64,000 nucleotides of DNA from Polynucleobacter sp. AP-Titi-500A-B4. GTDB lineage: Bacteria; Pseudomonadota; Gammaproteobacteria; Burkholderiales; Burkholderiaceae. The notes beneath the pieces are model-generated. The model did not search any database, was not told the DNA's origin, and saw nothing but the letters and a program-made list of their open reading frames with translations. A program made the position numbers and the translations under genes. Below, in pieces: positions 47,385-56,955 of this stretch (position 1 is the first letter of the stretch; each line of letters starts with the position of its first letter). Location: positions 1,706,120 through 1,770,119 of the forward strand of contig NZ_CP061311.1 in NCBI RefSeq assembly GCF_018688095.1. The letters run 5' to 3'.

Positions 47385-48200
47385 ATGGGTTACTTACAAG
47401 GCGACAAGCCAATTTCGATTACTAAGCTCTTGGCGATGCATGCCGAGCAAGAAAAAATTACTATGCTTACCGCATACGATTCGACGATGTCTGCATTGTT
47501 GAATCGCTGTGGGGTCGAGGTCATATTAATTGGCGACTCTTTGGGCAACGTGATTCAAGGGCACTCCAGTACAACCCCAGTCACTGTAGAGCAAATGGCT
47601 TATCACACAGAATGTGTGGCTCGTGCCAATACTCACGCTTTTCTGATTGCTGATTTACCATTTGCCAGCTATGGCGATCCAGTACAAGCTTTAGATTCTG
47701 CTGCAGAACTGATGCGTGCTGGTGCTGATATGGTGAAGCTAGAGGGCGGTGATTGGCAAGTAGATATCATTCGCTACCTGGTAGAGCGTAGCGTCCCAGT
47801 TTGCGCTCACCTTGGATTGCTTCCTCAATCGGTTCATCTTTTGGGGGGCTACAAAGTTCAGGGCAAATCAAAAGATGCCGCAACCCATATGTTGGAGCAA
47901 GCACTTGCATGCCAAGAAGCTGGTGCTCAAATGGTAGTGCTGGAAGCGATCCCATCAACTCTAGGCGAAAAAATTACCGCTGAGTTACACATTCCAACAA
48001 TTGGCATTGGCGCTGGCCCTGATTGCTCAGGTCAAGTATTGGTATTGCAAGATATGTTGGGCATCAGCCCAGGTAGACCTCCCAAGTTCGTGAAGAACTT
48101 TATGGAAGGTCACCACTCCGTAGAAGCTGCTATTAAAGCCTATGTGCGCGAAGTGAAGTCCGGAAAGTTCCCCGGACTTGAGCACGGCTTTGCTGGCTAA
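47385..48200 (+). CDS. panB: 3-methyl-2-oxobutanoate hydroxymethyltransferase
   Basis: This 271-residue enzyme makes ketopantoate, the first step of pantothenate synthesis. It has [41 protein letters not shown] and [14 protein letters not shown]. The folK-panB order suggests co-transcription. A TAAACT hexamer ends six bases before the ATG, a weak -10 candidate. The stop TAA directly abuts the stop of the convergent dnaJ, with no bases between. Confidence 0.97.
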   Translation: MGYLQGDKPISITKLLAMHAEQEKITMLTAYDSTMSALLNRCGVEVILIGDSLGNVIQGHSSTTPVTVEQMAYHTECVARANTHAFLIADLPFASYGDPVQALDSAAELMRAGADMVKLEGGDWQVDIIRYLVERSVPVCAHLGLLPQSVHLLGGYKVQGKSKDAATHMLEQALACQEAGAQMVVLEAIPSTLGEKITAELHIPTIGIGAGPDCSGQVLVLQDMLGISPGRPPKFVKNFMEGHHSVEAAIKAYVREVKSGKFPGLEHGFAG

Positions 48201-49337
48201 TTAACTAAAGAAACTCTTGACGCCGTCAAACCAGCCTTTTTGTTGAGGGCTATGTTTATCGCCCGCAGATTTGAGGCTTTCATCAAACTGCTGCAGCAAT
48301 TTCTTTTGCTCATCCGTCAATTTCACCGGCGTTTCCACCAGCACATGAACAAATAAGTCGCCTACTAAGCTGGAGCGTAGACCTTTAATGCCTTTATTAC
48401 GCAAACGGAAAGTTTTACCAGTTTGTGTTCCTTCCGGAATTGGAAATTCCACGCGCCCTGAGAGGGTTGGCACTTCAATATCGCCACCAATCGTTGCCGT
48501 CGCAAACGAAATTGGCATCTGCACGTGCAAGTCGCTGCCGTCGCGCTCAAACACTTTATGAGGCTTAACGCGAACCTCTACATAGAGATCGCCAGATGGG
48601 CCGCCGTTAATACCAGGCTCACCGTTACCGACTGAGCGCACGCGCATACCATCATCAATGCCTGCAGGGATTTTGATCTCAAGGGTTTTTTGTTCTTTGT
48701 GTTTGCCTGTGCCATGACAGGTTTTGCAAGGCTTCGGAATATATTCGCCAGTGCCGCGACACTTGGGGCAAGTCTGTTGCATCGAGAAGAAACCTTGCTG
48801 GACACGGACTTGACCATGACCATCACAAGTAGAGCATTTCTCTGCTTTTGAACCCGGTTCAGCGCCAGTGCCATGGCAAGGTTTGCAATTACTCCAACTA
48901 GGAACACGAATTTGAGTGGTGTAGCCTTCGGCAGCCTGCTCAAGCGTAATGTCCATGTTGTAGCGTAAATCAGCGCCTTTATAGACTTGCGGGCCGCCGT
49001 GACGGCCGCCACCTTGACCGAAGATATCGCCAAAGATGTCGCCAAAGGCATCGGCGAATCCACCACCACCAAATCCTCCGCCACCAAAGCCTCCGCCCAT
49101 AGATGGATCAACACCAGCGTGACCATACTGATCATAAGCAGCGCGCTTATTAGGGTCAGTTAGTGTTTCATAAGCTTCTTTGACTTCTTTAAACTGAGCT
49201 TCAGCCGTTTTACTATCGGGGTTGCGATCAGGGTGATACTTCATTGCCATTTTGCGATAGGCTTTCTTAAGCTCTTCGTCGCTGGCACCTTTTGCTACAC
49301 CAAGCACTTCATAAAAATCGCGTTTACTTTTAGGCAC
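48201..49337 (-). CDS. dnaJ: Chaperone protein DnaJ
   Basis: This 378-residue Hsp40 co-chaperone stimulates the DnaK ATPase. It has the J domain with HPD (YHPDRNPD), a glycine/phenylalanine region built of GGGFGGGGF units, four CxxCxGxG zinc-binding repeats ([32 protein letters not shown]) and the C-terminal substrate domain. The start is GTG 49337 with AGAGGA upstream. It is 100 bases after dnaK; a hairpin lies between. Confidence 0.98.
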   Translation of the reverse strand: MPKSKRDFYEVLGVAKGASDEELKKAYRKMAMKYHPDRNPDSKTAEAQFKEVKEAYETLTDPNKRAAYDQYGHAGVDPSMGGGFGGGGFGGGGFADAFGDIFGDIFGQGGGRHGGPQVYKGADLRYNMDITLEQAAEGYTTQIRVPSWSNCKPCHGTGAEPGSKAEKCSTCDGHGQVRVQQGFFSMQQTCPKCRGTGEYIPKPCKTCHGTGKHKEQKTLEIKIPAGIDDGMRVRSVGNGEPGINGGPSGDLYVEVRVKPHKVFERDGSDLHVQMPISFATATIGGDIEVPTLSGRVEFPIPEGTQTGKTFRLRNKGIKGLRSSLVGDLFVHVLVETPVKLTDEQKKLLQQFDESLKSAGDKHSPQQKGWFDGVKSFFS

Positions 49338-49367
49338 GGCCTATTCCTCTCAACAACCTCAATGACA

Positions 49368-49390
49368 CAAGTCGGCACGAGGCCGACTTG
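49368..49390. repeat. Hairpin in the dnaK-dnaJ gap
   Basis: CAAGTCGGC and GCCGACTTG form a perfect 9-bp stem with a short loop. It has no real T-run on the minus strand, so it is more likely an attenuator, processing site or mRNA stabiliser between dnaK and dnaJ than a full terminator. Confidence 0.55.
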
Positions 49391-49437
49391 TTATTTAAGT
49401 ACTTCAAAATATCGTTAATGAATATCTGATTTCAGAA

Positions 49438-51369
49438 TTACTTCTTGTCATTAACCTCTTTGAAATCAGCGTCAACTACATCAGCGTCTGGAGCCGCTTT
49501 TTGCTCGCCGCCAGGAGCAGCACCCGCAGCTGCACCAGCTTTAGCCTGTTCAGCAGCCATGACTTTTTCACCCAGCTTCTGACTGGCTTTACCCAAAGCT
49601 TCGGTCTTGGCTTCAATCGCTTCTTTATCACTACCCTTGATCGCCTCATCCAACTCTTTGAGCGCCGCTTCAATTGCTTCTTTTTCCGCAGCCTCTAAGC
49701 TAGCACCGTGCTCTTCTAAGGCCTTCTTAGTAGAGTGAGCCAAGGCATCCGCTGTATTGCGAGCAGTGACTAGTTCTAATGCTTTCTTATCTTCAGCGGC
49801 ATTGGCTTCAGCATCCTTCACCATGCGTTGAATTTCTTCTTCAGTCAAACCAGAGTTTGCCTTGATGGTGATCTTGTTCTCTTTACCAGTGGTTTTGTCT
49901 TTTGCGGTGACATGCAAAATACCATTGGCATCGATATCAAAGGTCACTTCAATTTGTGGCATACCCCGCTGTGCAGGTGCAATACCTTCGAGGTTGAATT
50001 CACCGAGCAACTTGTTAGCAGCAGCCATCTCACGCTCACCCTGGAAGCACTTAATGGTTACGGCAGGCTGATTATCTTCCGCAGTAGAGTAAACCTGTGA
50101 ATGCTTAGTAGGAATCGTAGTGTTCTTTGGAATCATCTTGGTCATGACGCCACCAAGAGTTTCGATACCCAATGAGAGTGGGGTAACGTCCAAGAGCAAT
50201 ACGTCCTTGCGATCGCCTGACAATACAGAGCCCTGAATCGCAGCACCAACAGCCACCGCTTCATCTGGGTTTACGTCTTTGCGTGGCTCTTTGCCAAAGA
50301 TTTCTTTTACTTTGTCTTGAACCGCAGGCATACGAGTTTGACCGCCGACCAAAATCACATCATCGATATCGGCTACGTTTACACCAGCATCTTTAATGGC
50401 AGTTAAGCAAGGGCCAGCTGTACGGTTGATCAATTCCTCAACCAAAGACTCCAACTTAGCACGAGTCAACTTCAAGTTCAAATGCTTAGGACCGCTAGCA
50501 TCAGCTGTCACGTATGGCAAATTGATTTCTGTTTGTTGTGCAGATGACAATTCGATCTTGGCTTTTTCAGCAGCGTCTTTCAAACGTTGCAATGCCAAAA
50601 CATCTTTACTCAAATCAACACCTTGTTCTTTCTTGAACTCAGCAATGATCCAGTCAATGATGCGCTGGTCAAAGTCTTCGCCACCCAAGAAGGTATCGCC
50701 GTTGGTAGAGAGCACTTCAAATTGCTTCTCACCATCCACGTTAGCAATCTCAATGATGGACACATCGAATGTACCGCCACCCAAGTCATACACAGCGATC
50801 TTACGATCCACTTTGTCTTGTTTGTCCAGGCCGAAAGCCAGGGCAGCTGCTGTTGGCTCGTTAATGATGCGCTTGACATCCAAACCAGCAATACGACCAG
50901 CGTCTTTAGTGGCTTGACGTTGGCTATCATTGAAGTAGGCAGGAACAGTAATCACTGCTTCAGTCACCTCTTCACCGAGATAATCTTCAGCAGTCTTTTT
51001 CATCTTACGCAAGATTTCAGCAGAAACTTGCTGTGGCGCCATTTTCTTATCACGTGCTGATACCCAAGCATCACCATTGTCTGCTTGAATAATTGCGTAA
51101 GGCATGAGCCCAATATCTTTTTGTACTTCAGGATCAGTAAATTTACGACCCATCAAACGCTTCACTGCGTAGATAGTGTTCTTAGGATTCGTCACTGACT
51201 GACGTTTTGCAGGCGCACCAACCAATACTTCGCCATCTTCAACGTAGGCGATGATGGAAGGAGTTGTGCGAGCGCCTTCTGCGTTCTCGACAACTTTAGG
51301 TGCATTGTTTTCAACGACTGAAACGCACGAGTTGGTGGTTCCTAAGTCAATACCGATAATCTTTCCCAT
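49438..51369 (-). CDS. dnaK: Chaperone protein DnaK
   Basis: This 643-residue Hsp70 begins [20 protein letters not shown] and has the phosphate loops [14 protein letters not shown] and [12 protein letters not shown], the linker region [18 protein letters not shown], and the C-terminal [10 protein letters not shown] end. Length and motifs are complete. A ribosome site TTGGAG lies six bases before the ATG. A near-consensus sigma-32 promoter is upstream, and a terminator after grpE separates the two genes. Confidence 0.99.
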   Translation of the reverse strand: MGKIIGIDLGTTNSCVSVVENNAPKVVENAEGARTTPSIIAYVEDGEVLVGAPAKRQSVTNPKNTIYAVKRLMGRKFTDPEVQKDIGLMPYAIIQADNGDAWVSARDKKMAPQQVSAEILRKMKKTAEDYLGEEVTEAVITVPAYFNDSQRQATKDAGRIAGLDVKRIINEPTAAALAFGLDKQDKVDRKIAVYDLGGGTFDVSIIEIANVDGEKQFEVLSTNGDTFLGGEDFDQRIIDWIIAEFKKEQGVDLSKDVLALQRLKDAAEKAKIELSSAQQTEINLPYVTADASGPKHLNLKLTRAKLESLVEELINRTAGPCLTAIKDAGVNVADIDDVILVGGQTRMPAVQDKVKEIFGKEPRKDVNPDEAVAVGAAIQGSVLSGDRKDVLLLDVTPLSLGIETLGGVMTKMIPKNTTIPTKHSQVYSTAEDNQPAVTIKCFQGEREMAAANKLLGEFNLEGIAPAQRGMPQIEVTFDIDANGILHVTAKDKTTGKENKITIKANSGLTEEEIQRMVKDAEANAAEDKKALELVTARNTADALAHSTKKALEEHGASLEAAEKEAIEAALKELDEAIKGSDKEAIEAKTEALGKASQKLGEKVMAAEQAKAGAAAGAAPGGEQKAAPDADVVDADFKEVNDKK

Positions 51370-51459
51370 AATTGCTCCAAAAAATTAAGTTACTTTGTTG
51401 TACTTCTAGGTTGTTTTAGGCGATTCAAATGAATTGCCACGAATATTCCAATACCGAAT

Positions 51460-51487
51460 AAATGGGGTCTAAAAAGGGGAATTCAAG
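51460..51487 (-). promoter_or_regulatory. Sigma-32 heat-shock promoter of dnaK
   Basis: On the minus strand CTTGAA (51487-51482), 14 bases and CCCCATTT (51467-51460) match the sigma-32 consensus CTTGAAA / CCCCATNT. The leader would be about 80 bases. Confidence 0.85.
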
Positions 51488-51499
51488 GGGTGAAATGGC

Positions 51500-51525
51500 A
51501 AAAAAGGCAGAAATCTGCCCTTTTT
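51500..51525. terminator. Bidirectional-looking terminator between grpE and dnaK
   Basis: AAAAAAGGCAGA and TCTGCCCTTTTT form a hairpin with T-runs on both strands. On the minus strand it follows grpE and precedes the dnaK promoter, so the two genes are separate transcription units. Confidence 0.85.
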
Positions 51526-51561
51526 ATGCCTTTTTTAGGGTTTTAGCCCTAAATTTTTAAT

Positions 51562-52110
51562 TTATTTCGGGGCGCTCACCGTCACTAAAGCTGGTCTGAG
51601 GACCCGATCTGCCACGGTGTAACCCCTTTGAAGCACTGAAACCACGGTATTGGCTTCCTGCTCAGATGGCACAGAGGCAATCGCCTGATGGTGGTGCGGG
51701 TCAAATTTATCGCCCACTGCAGGATTAATTTCTGTCATACGGCCTTTTTCAAAGGCAGACAAAAGCTGCTTCAAGGTAATTTCTAGACCTTCTTTAAACG
51801 CTTTCGCATCACCGGCATCCGTACTCAACGCGGCATACAAACTATCAGTCACTGGAACTAAGTGCTCCGCAAAACTCTCGATCGCAAACTTGTGCGCCTT
51901 AGCAATATCTTCAACAGCGCGGCGACGAATATTCTCACCCTCAGCCTTAGCGCGCAGAAAATTATCTTGCAAATCAGAGACCTTTTGGTTGAGCTCGGCA
52001 ATTTCCTGCTCGGGTGTTTTCGCTGCTGGAGTTTCTGTAGCGGCATCTACTGCAGGCTCTACCGCGGGATTCTCTTGCTCTGGTGATGGGTTTTGATTTT
52101 CTTGTGTCAT
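51562..52110 (-). CDS. grpE: Nucleotide exchange factor GrpE
   Basis: This 182-residue co-chaperone releases ADP from DnaK. A low-complexity acidic/alanine N terminus (residues 1-33) is followed by a coiled-coil helix ([31 protein letters not shown]), [16 protein letters not shown] and the C-terminal beta part [13 protein letters not shown] and [19 protein letters not shown] sigma-32 promoter lies upstream inside the 3' end of hemH. Confidence 0.97.
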   Translation of the reverse strand: MTQENQNPSPEQENPAVEPAVDAATETPAAKTPEQEIAELNQKVSDLQDNFLRAKAEGENIRRRAVEDIAKAHKFAIESFAEHLVPVTDSLYAALSTDAGDAKAFKEGLEITLKQLLSAFEKGRMTEINPAVGDKFDPHHHQAIASVPSEQEANTVVSVLQRGYTVADRVLRPALVTVSAPK

Positions 52111-52153
52111 GGACGCGAATTCACTTTTCTGTAATGGGTGCTATTGCTTTACT

Positions 52154-52181
52154 ATATGGGGTCAGTTTATTCAATTTCAAG
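52154..52181 (-). promoter_or_regulatory. Sigma-32 heat-shock promoter of grpE
   Basis: On the minus strand CTTGAAA (52181-52175), 13 bases and CCCCATAT (52161-52154) match the sigma-32 consensus almost exactly. The -35 part overlaps the last codons of hemH. Confidence 0.88.
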
Positions 52182-53271
52182 ACTTCATTCTCTCGGCCTG
52201 CTCAGCTCTTTCATTACGCTTCGCTAATTCAGCCGCAGATTCAACCCCCAAAGACCAGCCTTGCAAATGATGGTGAGCGATATCACTCAGAGCCTCTATC
52301 CACTTGGGATTGCTGTTTAAGCAAGGGATATAGCGATAGTCCTTGCCACCATGTTCCAGGAAGATTTCGCGGGCTTCCATCGCAATCTCTTCTAGTGTTT
52401 CTAGGCAATCTGCCGGAAATCCTGGGCAAAAAATGTCAATACGCTGACATCCCTCTTTTCCTAACTTTTCAATCGTTGGTGCTGTATAGGGTTTTAACCA
52501 TTCTGCTTTACCAAAGCGAGACTGAAAAGTCACAATGTATTGACCTGGCTCCAATCCAAGAGACTCTCCAAGCAATCGACCCGTTTTTAAGCATTCACAA
52601 TGGTAAGGATCACCCTTCATTAAATTTCGCTTAGGCAAACCATGAAAAGACATTACAAAACGATCGCCTTTTGCAAAATCAGGGTACCCATCCTTATCCC
52701 AATAACTTAAGACCTGATCGCGCAATGCTGCAATGTAGGCAGAATTATCGTGATAGTGCTTTACTAAGCGCAACTCTGGTTGATCGCGCCAAGTGCTCAA
52801 CACTCGGAATACCGCATCAAAGCTTGAGGCGGTTGTTGTTGCTGAATACTGAGGGTACAAAGGTAACAGCAGCAAGCGCTCCATACCTTGAGCCTTCAGG
52901 CTCTCAAGGGCCTCTTGAGTGGATGGCTTGCCATAACGCATTGCCAAATCGACTAAAACGGTGTGGCCTTCATTGGAAAATTTTTCACCCAACTCTTTGG
53001 CTTGTAAGCGGGAGTAATGCATGAGTGGTGAACCTAGTTGTGGCAGCCATATCGTTGCATATTTTTTTGCAGAAGCACTGCTGCGAATTGGCAGAATGAT
53101 GCCATTCAAAATGAACCACCAAATAAAGCGTGGAATTTCTACAACGCGCGGATCAGAAAGAAATTCCTTCAAATAAGCTCTAACTGCTTTTGGGGTTGGC
53201 GCAGATGGCGTGCCCAAATTTAATAAGAGCACGGCTGTTTTAGAGGCGCGTAAGTGTGGATTTTGATTCAA
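52177..53271 (-). CDS. hemH: Ferrochelatase
   Basis: This 364-residue enzyme inserts ferrous iron into protoporphyrin IX, the last step of heme synthesis. It has VLLLNLGTPSAPTPKAVRAYL, the active-site histidine in FVMSFHGLPKRN, YHCECLKTGRLLGE, and the late FCPGFPADCLETLEEI. The start is TTG at 53271 with no strong ribosome site. It lies 27 bases downstream of hrcA on the same strand; its last bases carry the grpE -35 box. Confidence 0.96.
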   Translation of the reverse strand: MNQNPHLRASKTAVLLLNLGTPSAPTPKAVRAYLKEFLSDPRVVEIPRFIWWFILNGIILPIRSSASAKKYATIWLPQLGSPLMHYSRLQAKELGEKFSNEGHTVLVDLAMRYGKPSTQEALESLKAQGMERLLLLPLYPQYSATTTASSFDAVFRVLSTWRDQPELRLVKHYHDNSAYIAALRDQVLSYWDKDGYPDFAKGDRFVMSFHGLPKRNLMKGDPYHCECLKTGRLLGESLGLEPGQYIVTFQSRFGKAEWLKPYTAPTIEKLGKEGCQRIDIFCPGFPADCLETLEEIAMEAREIFLEHGGKDYRYIPCLNSNPKWIEALSDIAHHHLQGWSLGVESAAELAKRNERAEQAERMKS

Positions 53272-53298
53272 AGTAATGGATCTCTAGTAAATATATTT

Positions 53299-54309
53299 TT
53301 AAGAACTCAATGCGCCAGACAATAATTTAGAGGTGATATCGACAATCGGAATCACTCTGTCATAAGCCATCCGGGTTGGGCCAATAACCCCCAATGTACC
53401 AACAATCTGCCCATCCACGCTATATGGGGCGCTGATGACAGCCAGATCCTCGTAAGGCAAAAGATCGCTTTCCCCGCCGATAAAGATTTGAATTCCATCG
53501 GCATGGCTAGATACATCCAGCAATTGCATTAACACAGATTTTTGCTCCAACATATCGAACATCTTGCGCAACTTATCCAGGTTAGAACTTAAGTCACCGA
53601 CGTTGAGTAAGCGACGCTCGCCAGATAGAACCATCTCGCCACGACTCATATCGTAATCAGCAACGCCACTTTGCAATGCTAGGGCCATCAAGCCAGATAT
53701 ATCTGCACGCAAACTATCCAGATCAGATTTGAGATGCAAGCGCACTTGCTCAAAACTTTTTCCAGCAAATTGCGCGTTGATGTAATTGCCCGCCTCAATC
53801 AATTGACTCGGCGTGTAATCTTGATTGGTTGGCAAAATACGGTTTTGCACATCTCCCTCTGGGGTCACCATGATGAGCAAAATCTTGCCCTCACCCAAGC
53901 GAAGGAATTCAATATGTTTGAAAACTTGGGCGCGCTTTGGTGTCATCACCACGCCAGCGAAATGAGTGAGATTAGACAAAATCTGGGCCGCTGAATTCAA
54001 TACCCTTTGTGGAGAATCCGGCAAAAGGCCTTTTTCAACCTCACGGGCTGCCAATTCCTCAAGCGGACGCACCGTCACCATCGTATCCACAAACAAGCGG
54101 TAACCCCTTGGCGTAGGTATTCGGCCCGCAGAGGTATGTGGGCTGGTCACCAAACCCATATCCTCCAAATCCGCCATCACATTGCGAATAGTGGCGGCCG
54201 AGAGGTCTAGACCTGAGAACCTCGAGAGTGTGCGCGAGCCAATAGGCTGACCCTCCTCGATATAGCGCTCGATGAGGGTTTTTAGTAAGGCGCGGGAACG
54301 TTCATCCAT
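53299..54309 (-). CDS. hrcA: Heat-inducible transcription repressor HrcA
   Basis: This 336-residue repressor normally binds the CIRCE inverted repeat and blocks heat-shock genes. The N-terminal winged helix has [21 protein letters not shown] and [17 protein letters not shown], followed by [20 protein letters not shown]; the C-terminal part includes [19 protein letters not shown]. No CIRCE site is seen before grpE, dnaK, dnaJ or hrcA in this window. A TAAAAT hexamer 10 bases before the ATG would give a leader of only 3-4 bases. It is divergent from nadK. Confidence 0.96.
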   Translation of the reverse strand: MDERSRALLKTLIERYIEEGQPIGSRTLSRFSGLDLSAATIRNVMADLEDMGLVTSPHTSAGRIPTPRGYRLFVDTMVTVRPLEELAAREVEKGLLPDSPQRVLNSAAQILSNLTHFAGVVMTPKRAQVFKHIEFLRLGEGKILLIMVTPEGDVQNRILPTNQDYTPSQLIEAGNYINAQFAGKSFEQVRLHLKSDLDSLRADISGLMALALQSGVADYDMSRGEMVLSGERRLLNVGDLSSNLDKLRKMFDMLEQKSVLMQLLDVSSHADGIQIFIGGESDLLPYEDLAVISAPYSVDGQIVGTLGVIGPTRMAYDRVIPIVDITSKLLSGALSS

Positions 54310-54334
54310 GGTGGAAGGGATTTTATGCCTATGG

Positions 54335-54340
54335 TTTAAT
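54335..54340 (+). promoter_or_regulatory. Predicted -10 box of nadK, leaderless
   Basis: TTTAAT ends six bases before ATG 54347. The -35 region is poor, and no ribosome site is visible. Confidence 0.4.
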
Positions 54341-54346
54341 CGTTAT

Positions 54347-55252
54347 ATGTTAAGCCCATCCCCAAATTCCTCCAAGAAGGCCTTTAGCCGGGTAGCGCTC
54401 GTTGGCAAATTTCATGCTGACGGTATTGAGGAACACCTAAAAGACCTGGCCAAAGTGGTCTCGGGCTTGGGCTGTGAGGTCTTTATTGAGGCTGAGACAG
54501 CGACTAACCTTGGTTTGACTGGCTACCCTACAAAAACTGCAAAAGACTTTGCTGGGGCAATTGATCTCGTAGTTGTTTTGGGGGGTGACGGCACCATGCT
54601 GGGCATTGCCCGTCAATTAGCAGGAAGCAATGTTCCGCTTGTCGGCATCAATATGGGTCGCCTTGGCTACATGACCGATATTCCGATCCAATCTGTTCAC
54701 ACTACCTTGCCCAAAATTATTGCGGGTAACTATGAAGCCGATACTAGAACACTACTAGATGCTGTCGTACTTCGTGATGGCAAAAAAATTAATCATGGTT
54801 TAGCGCTAAACGATGTTGTCGTCAATCGCTCTGGAATTTCTGGGATGGTCGAACTCGCTGTTCATGTCAACGGGTCCTTCATGTACAACCAACGCTCTGA
54901 TGGTTTGATTGTGTCCACCCCAACAGGCTCAACTGCATATGCTCTATCTGCTGGTGGCCCCATACTGCATCCACACGTCGCCGGTATATTACTGGCACCT
55001 ATCGCGCCCCACTCACTCTCGAATCGGCCAATCGTTTTGCCACAAGACAGTGTGACGGTTATTGAGGTAGTAGACGGTCGAGAAGTGATCGTCAATTTTG
55101 ATATGCAATCGCAAACGAATTTACAAAGCGGCGACAAGATTGAAGTACGTCAATCTGATAAAACTATCGCCCTACTGCACCCCAGCAATCACAGCGACTA
55201 CAAGACATTGCGTGAGAAATTGCATTGGAATGAATATCCGTCGACATTCTGA
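54347..55252 (+). CDS. nadK: NAD kinase
   Basis: This 301-residue enzyme phosphorylates NAD to NADP. The catalytic GGDGT is at residues 79-83 ([11 protein letters not shown]), followed by [18 protein letters not shown] and [20 protein letters not shown]. The frame is open upstream to 54272, but that part overlaps the 5' end of hrcA on the other strand; ATG 54347 gives the family start. Only 37 bases separate it from hrcA. recN follows. Confidence 0.97.
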   Translation: MLSPSPNSSKKAFSRVALVGKFHADGIEEHLKDLAKVVSGLGCEVFIEAETATNLGLTGYPTKTAKDFAGAIDLVVVLGGDGTMLGIARQLAGSNVPLVGINMGRLGYMTDIPIQSVHTTLPKIIAGNYEADTRTLLDAVVLRDGKKINHGLALNDVVVNRSGISGMVELAVHVNGSFMYNQRSDGLIVSTPTGSTAYALSAGGPILHPHVAGILLAPIAPHSLSNRPIVLPQDSVTVIEVVDGREVIVNFDMQSQTNLQSGDKIEVRQSDKTIALLHPSNHSDYKTLREKLHWNEYPSTF

Positions 55253-55278
55253 TGTCGAGTTTCTTGCTACGCTAATAC

Positions 55279-56949
55279 ATGCTTCAAACCATCTCCCTTC
55301 GTGACTTTGTCATTGTTGATCAACTTGAGCTCGACTTTGCTAGTGGCTTCACAGTCTTAACTGGTGAAACGGGTGCCGGCAAATCAATACTGCTAGATGC
55401 CCTAAGTCTTGTGCTGGGTGAGCGCGCTGATAGCAGTCAAATTCGCGAAGGCAGTACCCGCGCAGAAATTTCTGCACTCTTTCGAATTGATCCGGAATTG
55501 ATCCAATCTTTTAGCCAATGGCTAGATGAACAAGGCTTCCCAATGGAGGAGGATGGTCAAAGTCTGCTGCTAAAAAGAACTGTAGAGAGTAATGGCCGTA
55601 GTCGCGCCTTCATCAATGGAAGTGTTGCCACACTAGCTCAACTGCGTGAGGCTGGCGATCAATTAGTGGATATCCATGGACAACACGCACATCAACTGCT
55701 GCTGAAGGGTGGTGCGCAACGTGAACTCTTGGATCGTCACGCAGGTTTGCTGTCATTAGTCACAGAAGTGGCACAAGCCTTTAAAACCCTGAATGACTCA
55801 CGTCGCCGTTTAGAGCAGGCAGAAAATGCAGGTCAAGATGTTGAGCGTGAACGCGAAAGATTGCAGTGGCAATTAGAAGAGCTCACTGAACTCTCTCCAC
55901 AAGAAGGTGAATGGGCCAATATCCAGAGTGAACATGCCAGATTAGCCAATGGTGCCAAGTTGATTGGTGGATGCCAAGAAGCTATAGAAATTTTGAGTGA
56001 TGCTGATAACTCTCTTGAGTCTTCTCTTTCTAAAGTTTGCGGAAATATCAGCGCCCTAGCTGAACATGACCAAGCTTTGAACAGCATTAGCGAATCTTTG
56101 GAGAGCGCACAAATTCAACTAGATGAAGCGATTCATAGCCTCAATCGCTATCTACAAAAAATAGATCTAGACCCAGCCCGTCTTGAGCAAGTTGAAGAAC
56201 GCATGCAAGCCCTACACGGCGCTTCAAAAAAATATCGCACCGAAACAGATGCCTTACCAAAACTGTTGTTGGAAACTATTGAGCGCTTAGACGCACTAAC
56301 AGCATCGCAAAATATTGAGGTGCTCCGTGAAAAAGTAAAACAAGAAGAAGATGGCTACCTCAAAGTAGCAAAGCAACTTTCCCTGAAACGCAAGAAAGCG
56401 GCTACAGAATTAGGACAACTAGTGACAGATGCCATGCAAAATTTATCTATGGCCGGTGGACGCCTAGAAATTGCACTCTCACCACTACAGGAGGGCGGAT
56501 CCCATGGTCTTGAACAAATCGAGTTTTTGGTGGCGGGCCACGCAGGCAGTACACCGCGCTCACTAGCTAAAGTGGCCTCCGGTGGCGAGCTTGCTCGTAT
56601 CAGCCTGGCGATTAGTGTGATTACTAGCAAAGCTTCCTTTACCCCAACCCTCATATTTGATGAAGTAGATGCTGGCATTGGAGGTGCGGTTGCCGAAACG
56701 GTTGGCAAGTTGCTGCATCAATTGGGTCAATCCCATCAAATTCTGTGTGTCACCCATTTGCCACAGGTAGCCGCCCAAGGCAACCATCACCTAAAGGTCA
56801 GCAAATCTCAAAGCGGGGATAAGACTGTCTCACAAGTCCAGCCCTTGGGCAGAACAGAGCGAGTTGAAGAGGTTGCCAGAATGCTAGGTGGGGCAACAAT
56901 CACCGACACTACCCGTCGTCATGCACGCGAACTGCTTGAGCAGCATTAA
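55279..56949 (+). CDS. recN: DNA repair protein RecN
   Basis: This 556-residue SMC-like ATPase acts in double-strand break repair. Walker A GETGAGKS is at residues 29-36, long coiled-coil arms fill the middle (about 150-380), the ABC signature SGGELARISLAI is near 434, and Walker B LIFDEVDAGIGG follows. It lies 26 bases after nadK, a conserved pair, and ends six bases from the convergent glnE. Confidence 0.97.
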   Translation: MLQTISLRDFVIVDQLELDFASGFTVLTGETGAGKSILLDALSLVLGERADSSQIREGSTRAEISALFRIDPELIQSFSQWLDEQGFPMEEDGQSLLLKRTVESNGRSRAFINGSVATLAQLREAGDQLVDIHGQHAHQLLLKGGAQRELLDRHAGLLSLVTEVAQAFKTLNDSRRRLEQAENAGQDVERERERLQWQLEELTELSPQEGEWANIQSEHARLANGAKLIGGCQEAIEILSDADNSLESSLSKVCGNISALAEHDQALNSISESLESAQIQLDEAIHSLNRYLQKIDLDPARLEQVEERMQALHGASKKYRTETDALPKLLLETIERLDALTASQNIEVLREKVKQEEDGYLKVAKQLSLKRKKAATELGQLVTDAMQNLSMAGGRLEIALSPLQEGGSHGLEQIEFLVAGHAGSTPRSLAKVASGGELARISLAISVITSKASFTPTLIFDEVDAGIGGAVAETVGKLLHQLGQSHQILCVTHLPQVAAQGNHHLKVSKSQSGDKTVSQVQPLGRTERVEEVARMLGGATITDTTRRHARELLEQH

Positions 56950-56955
56950 ATTGAT

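Noticed and set aside
49050..49100. Short tandem repeat in dnaJ
   Set aside because: It encodes the ordinary glycine/phenylalanine-rich linker of DnaJ.
50396..50917. A 173-codon frame opposite dnaK
   Set aside because: High-quality codon structure of dnaK on the minus strand makes long antisense frames; the product looks random.
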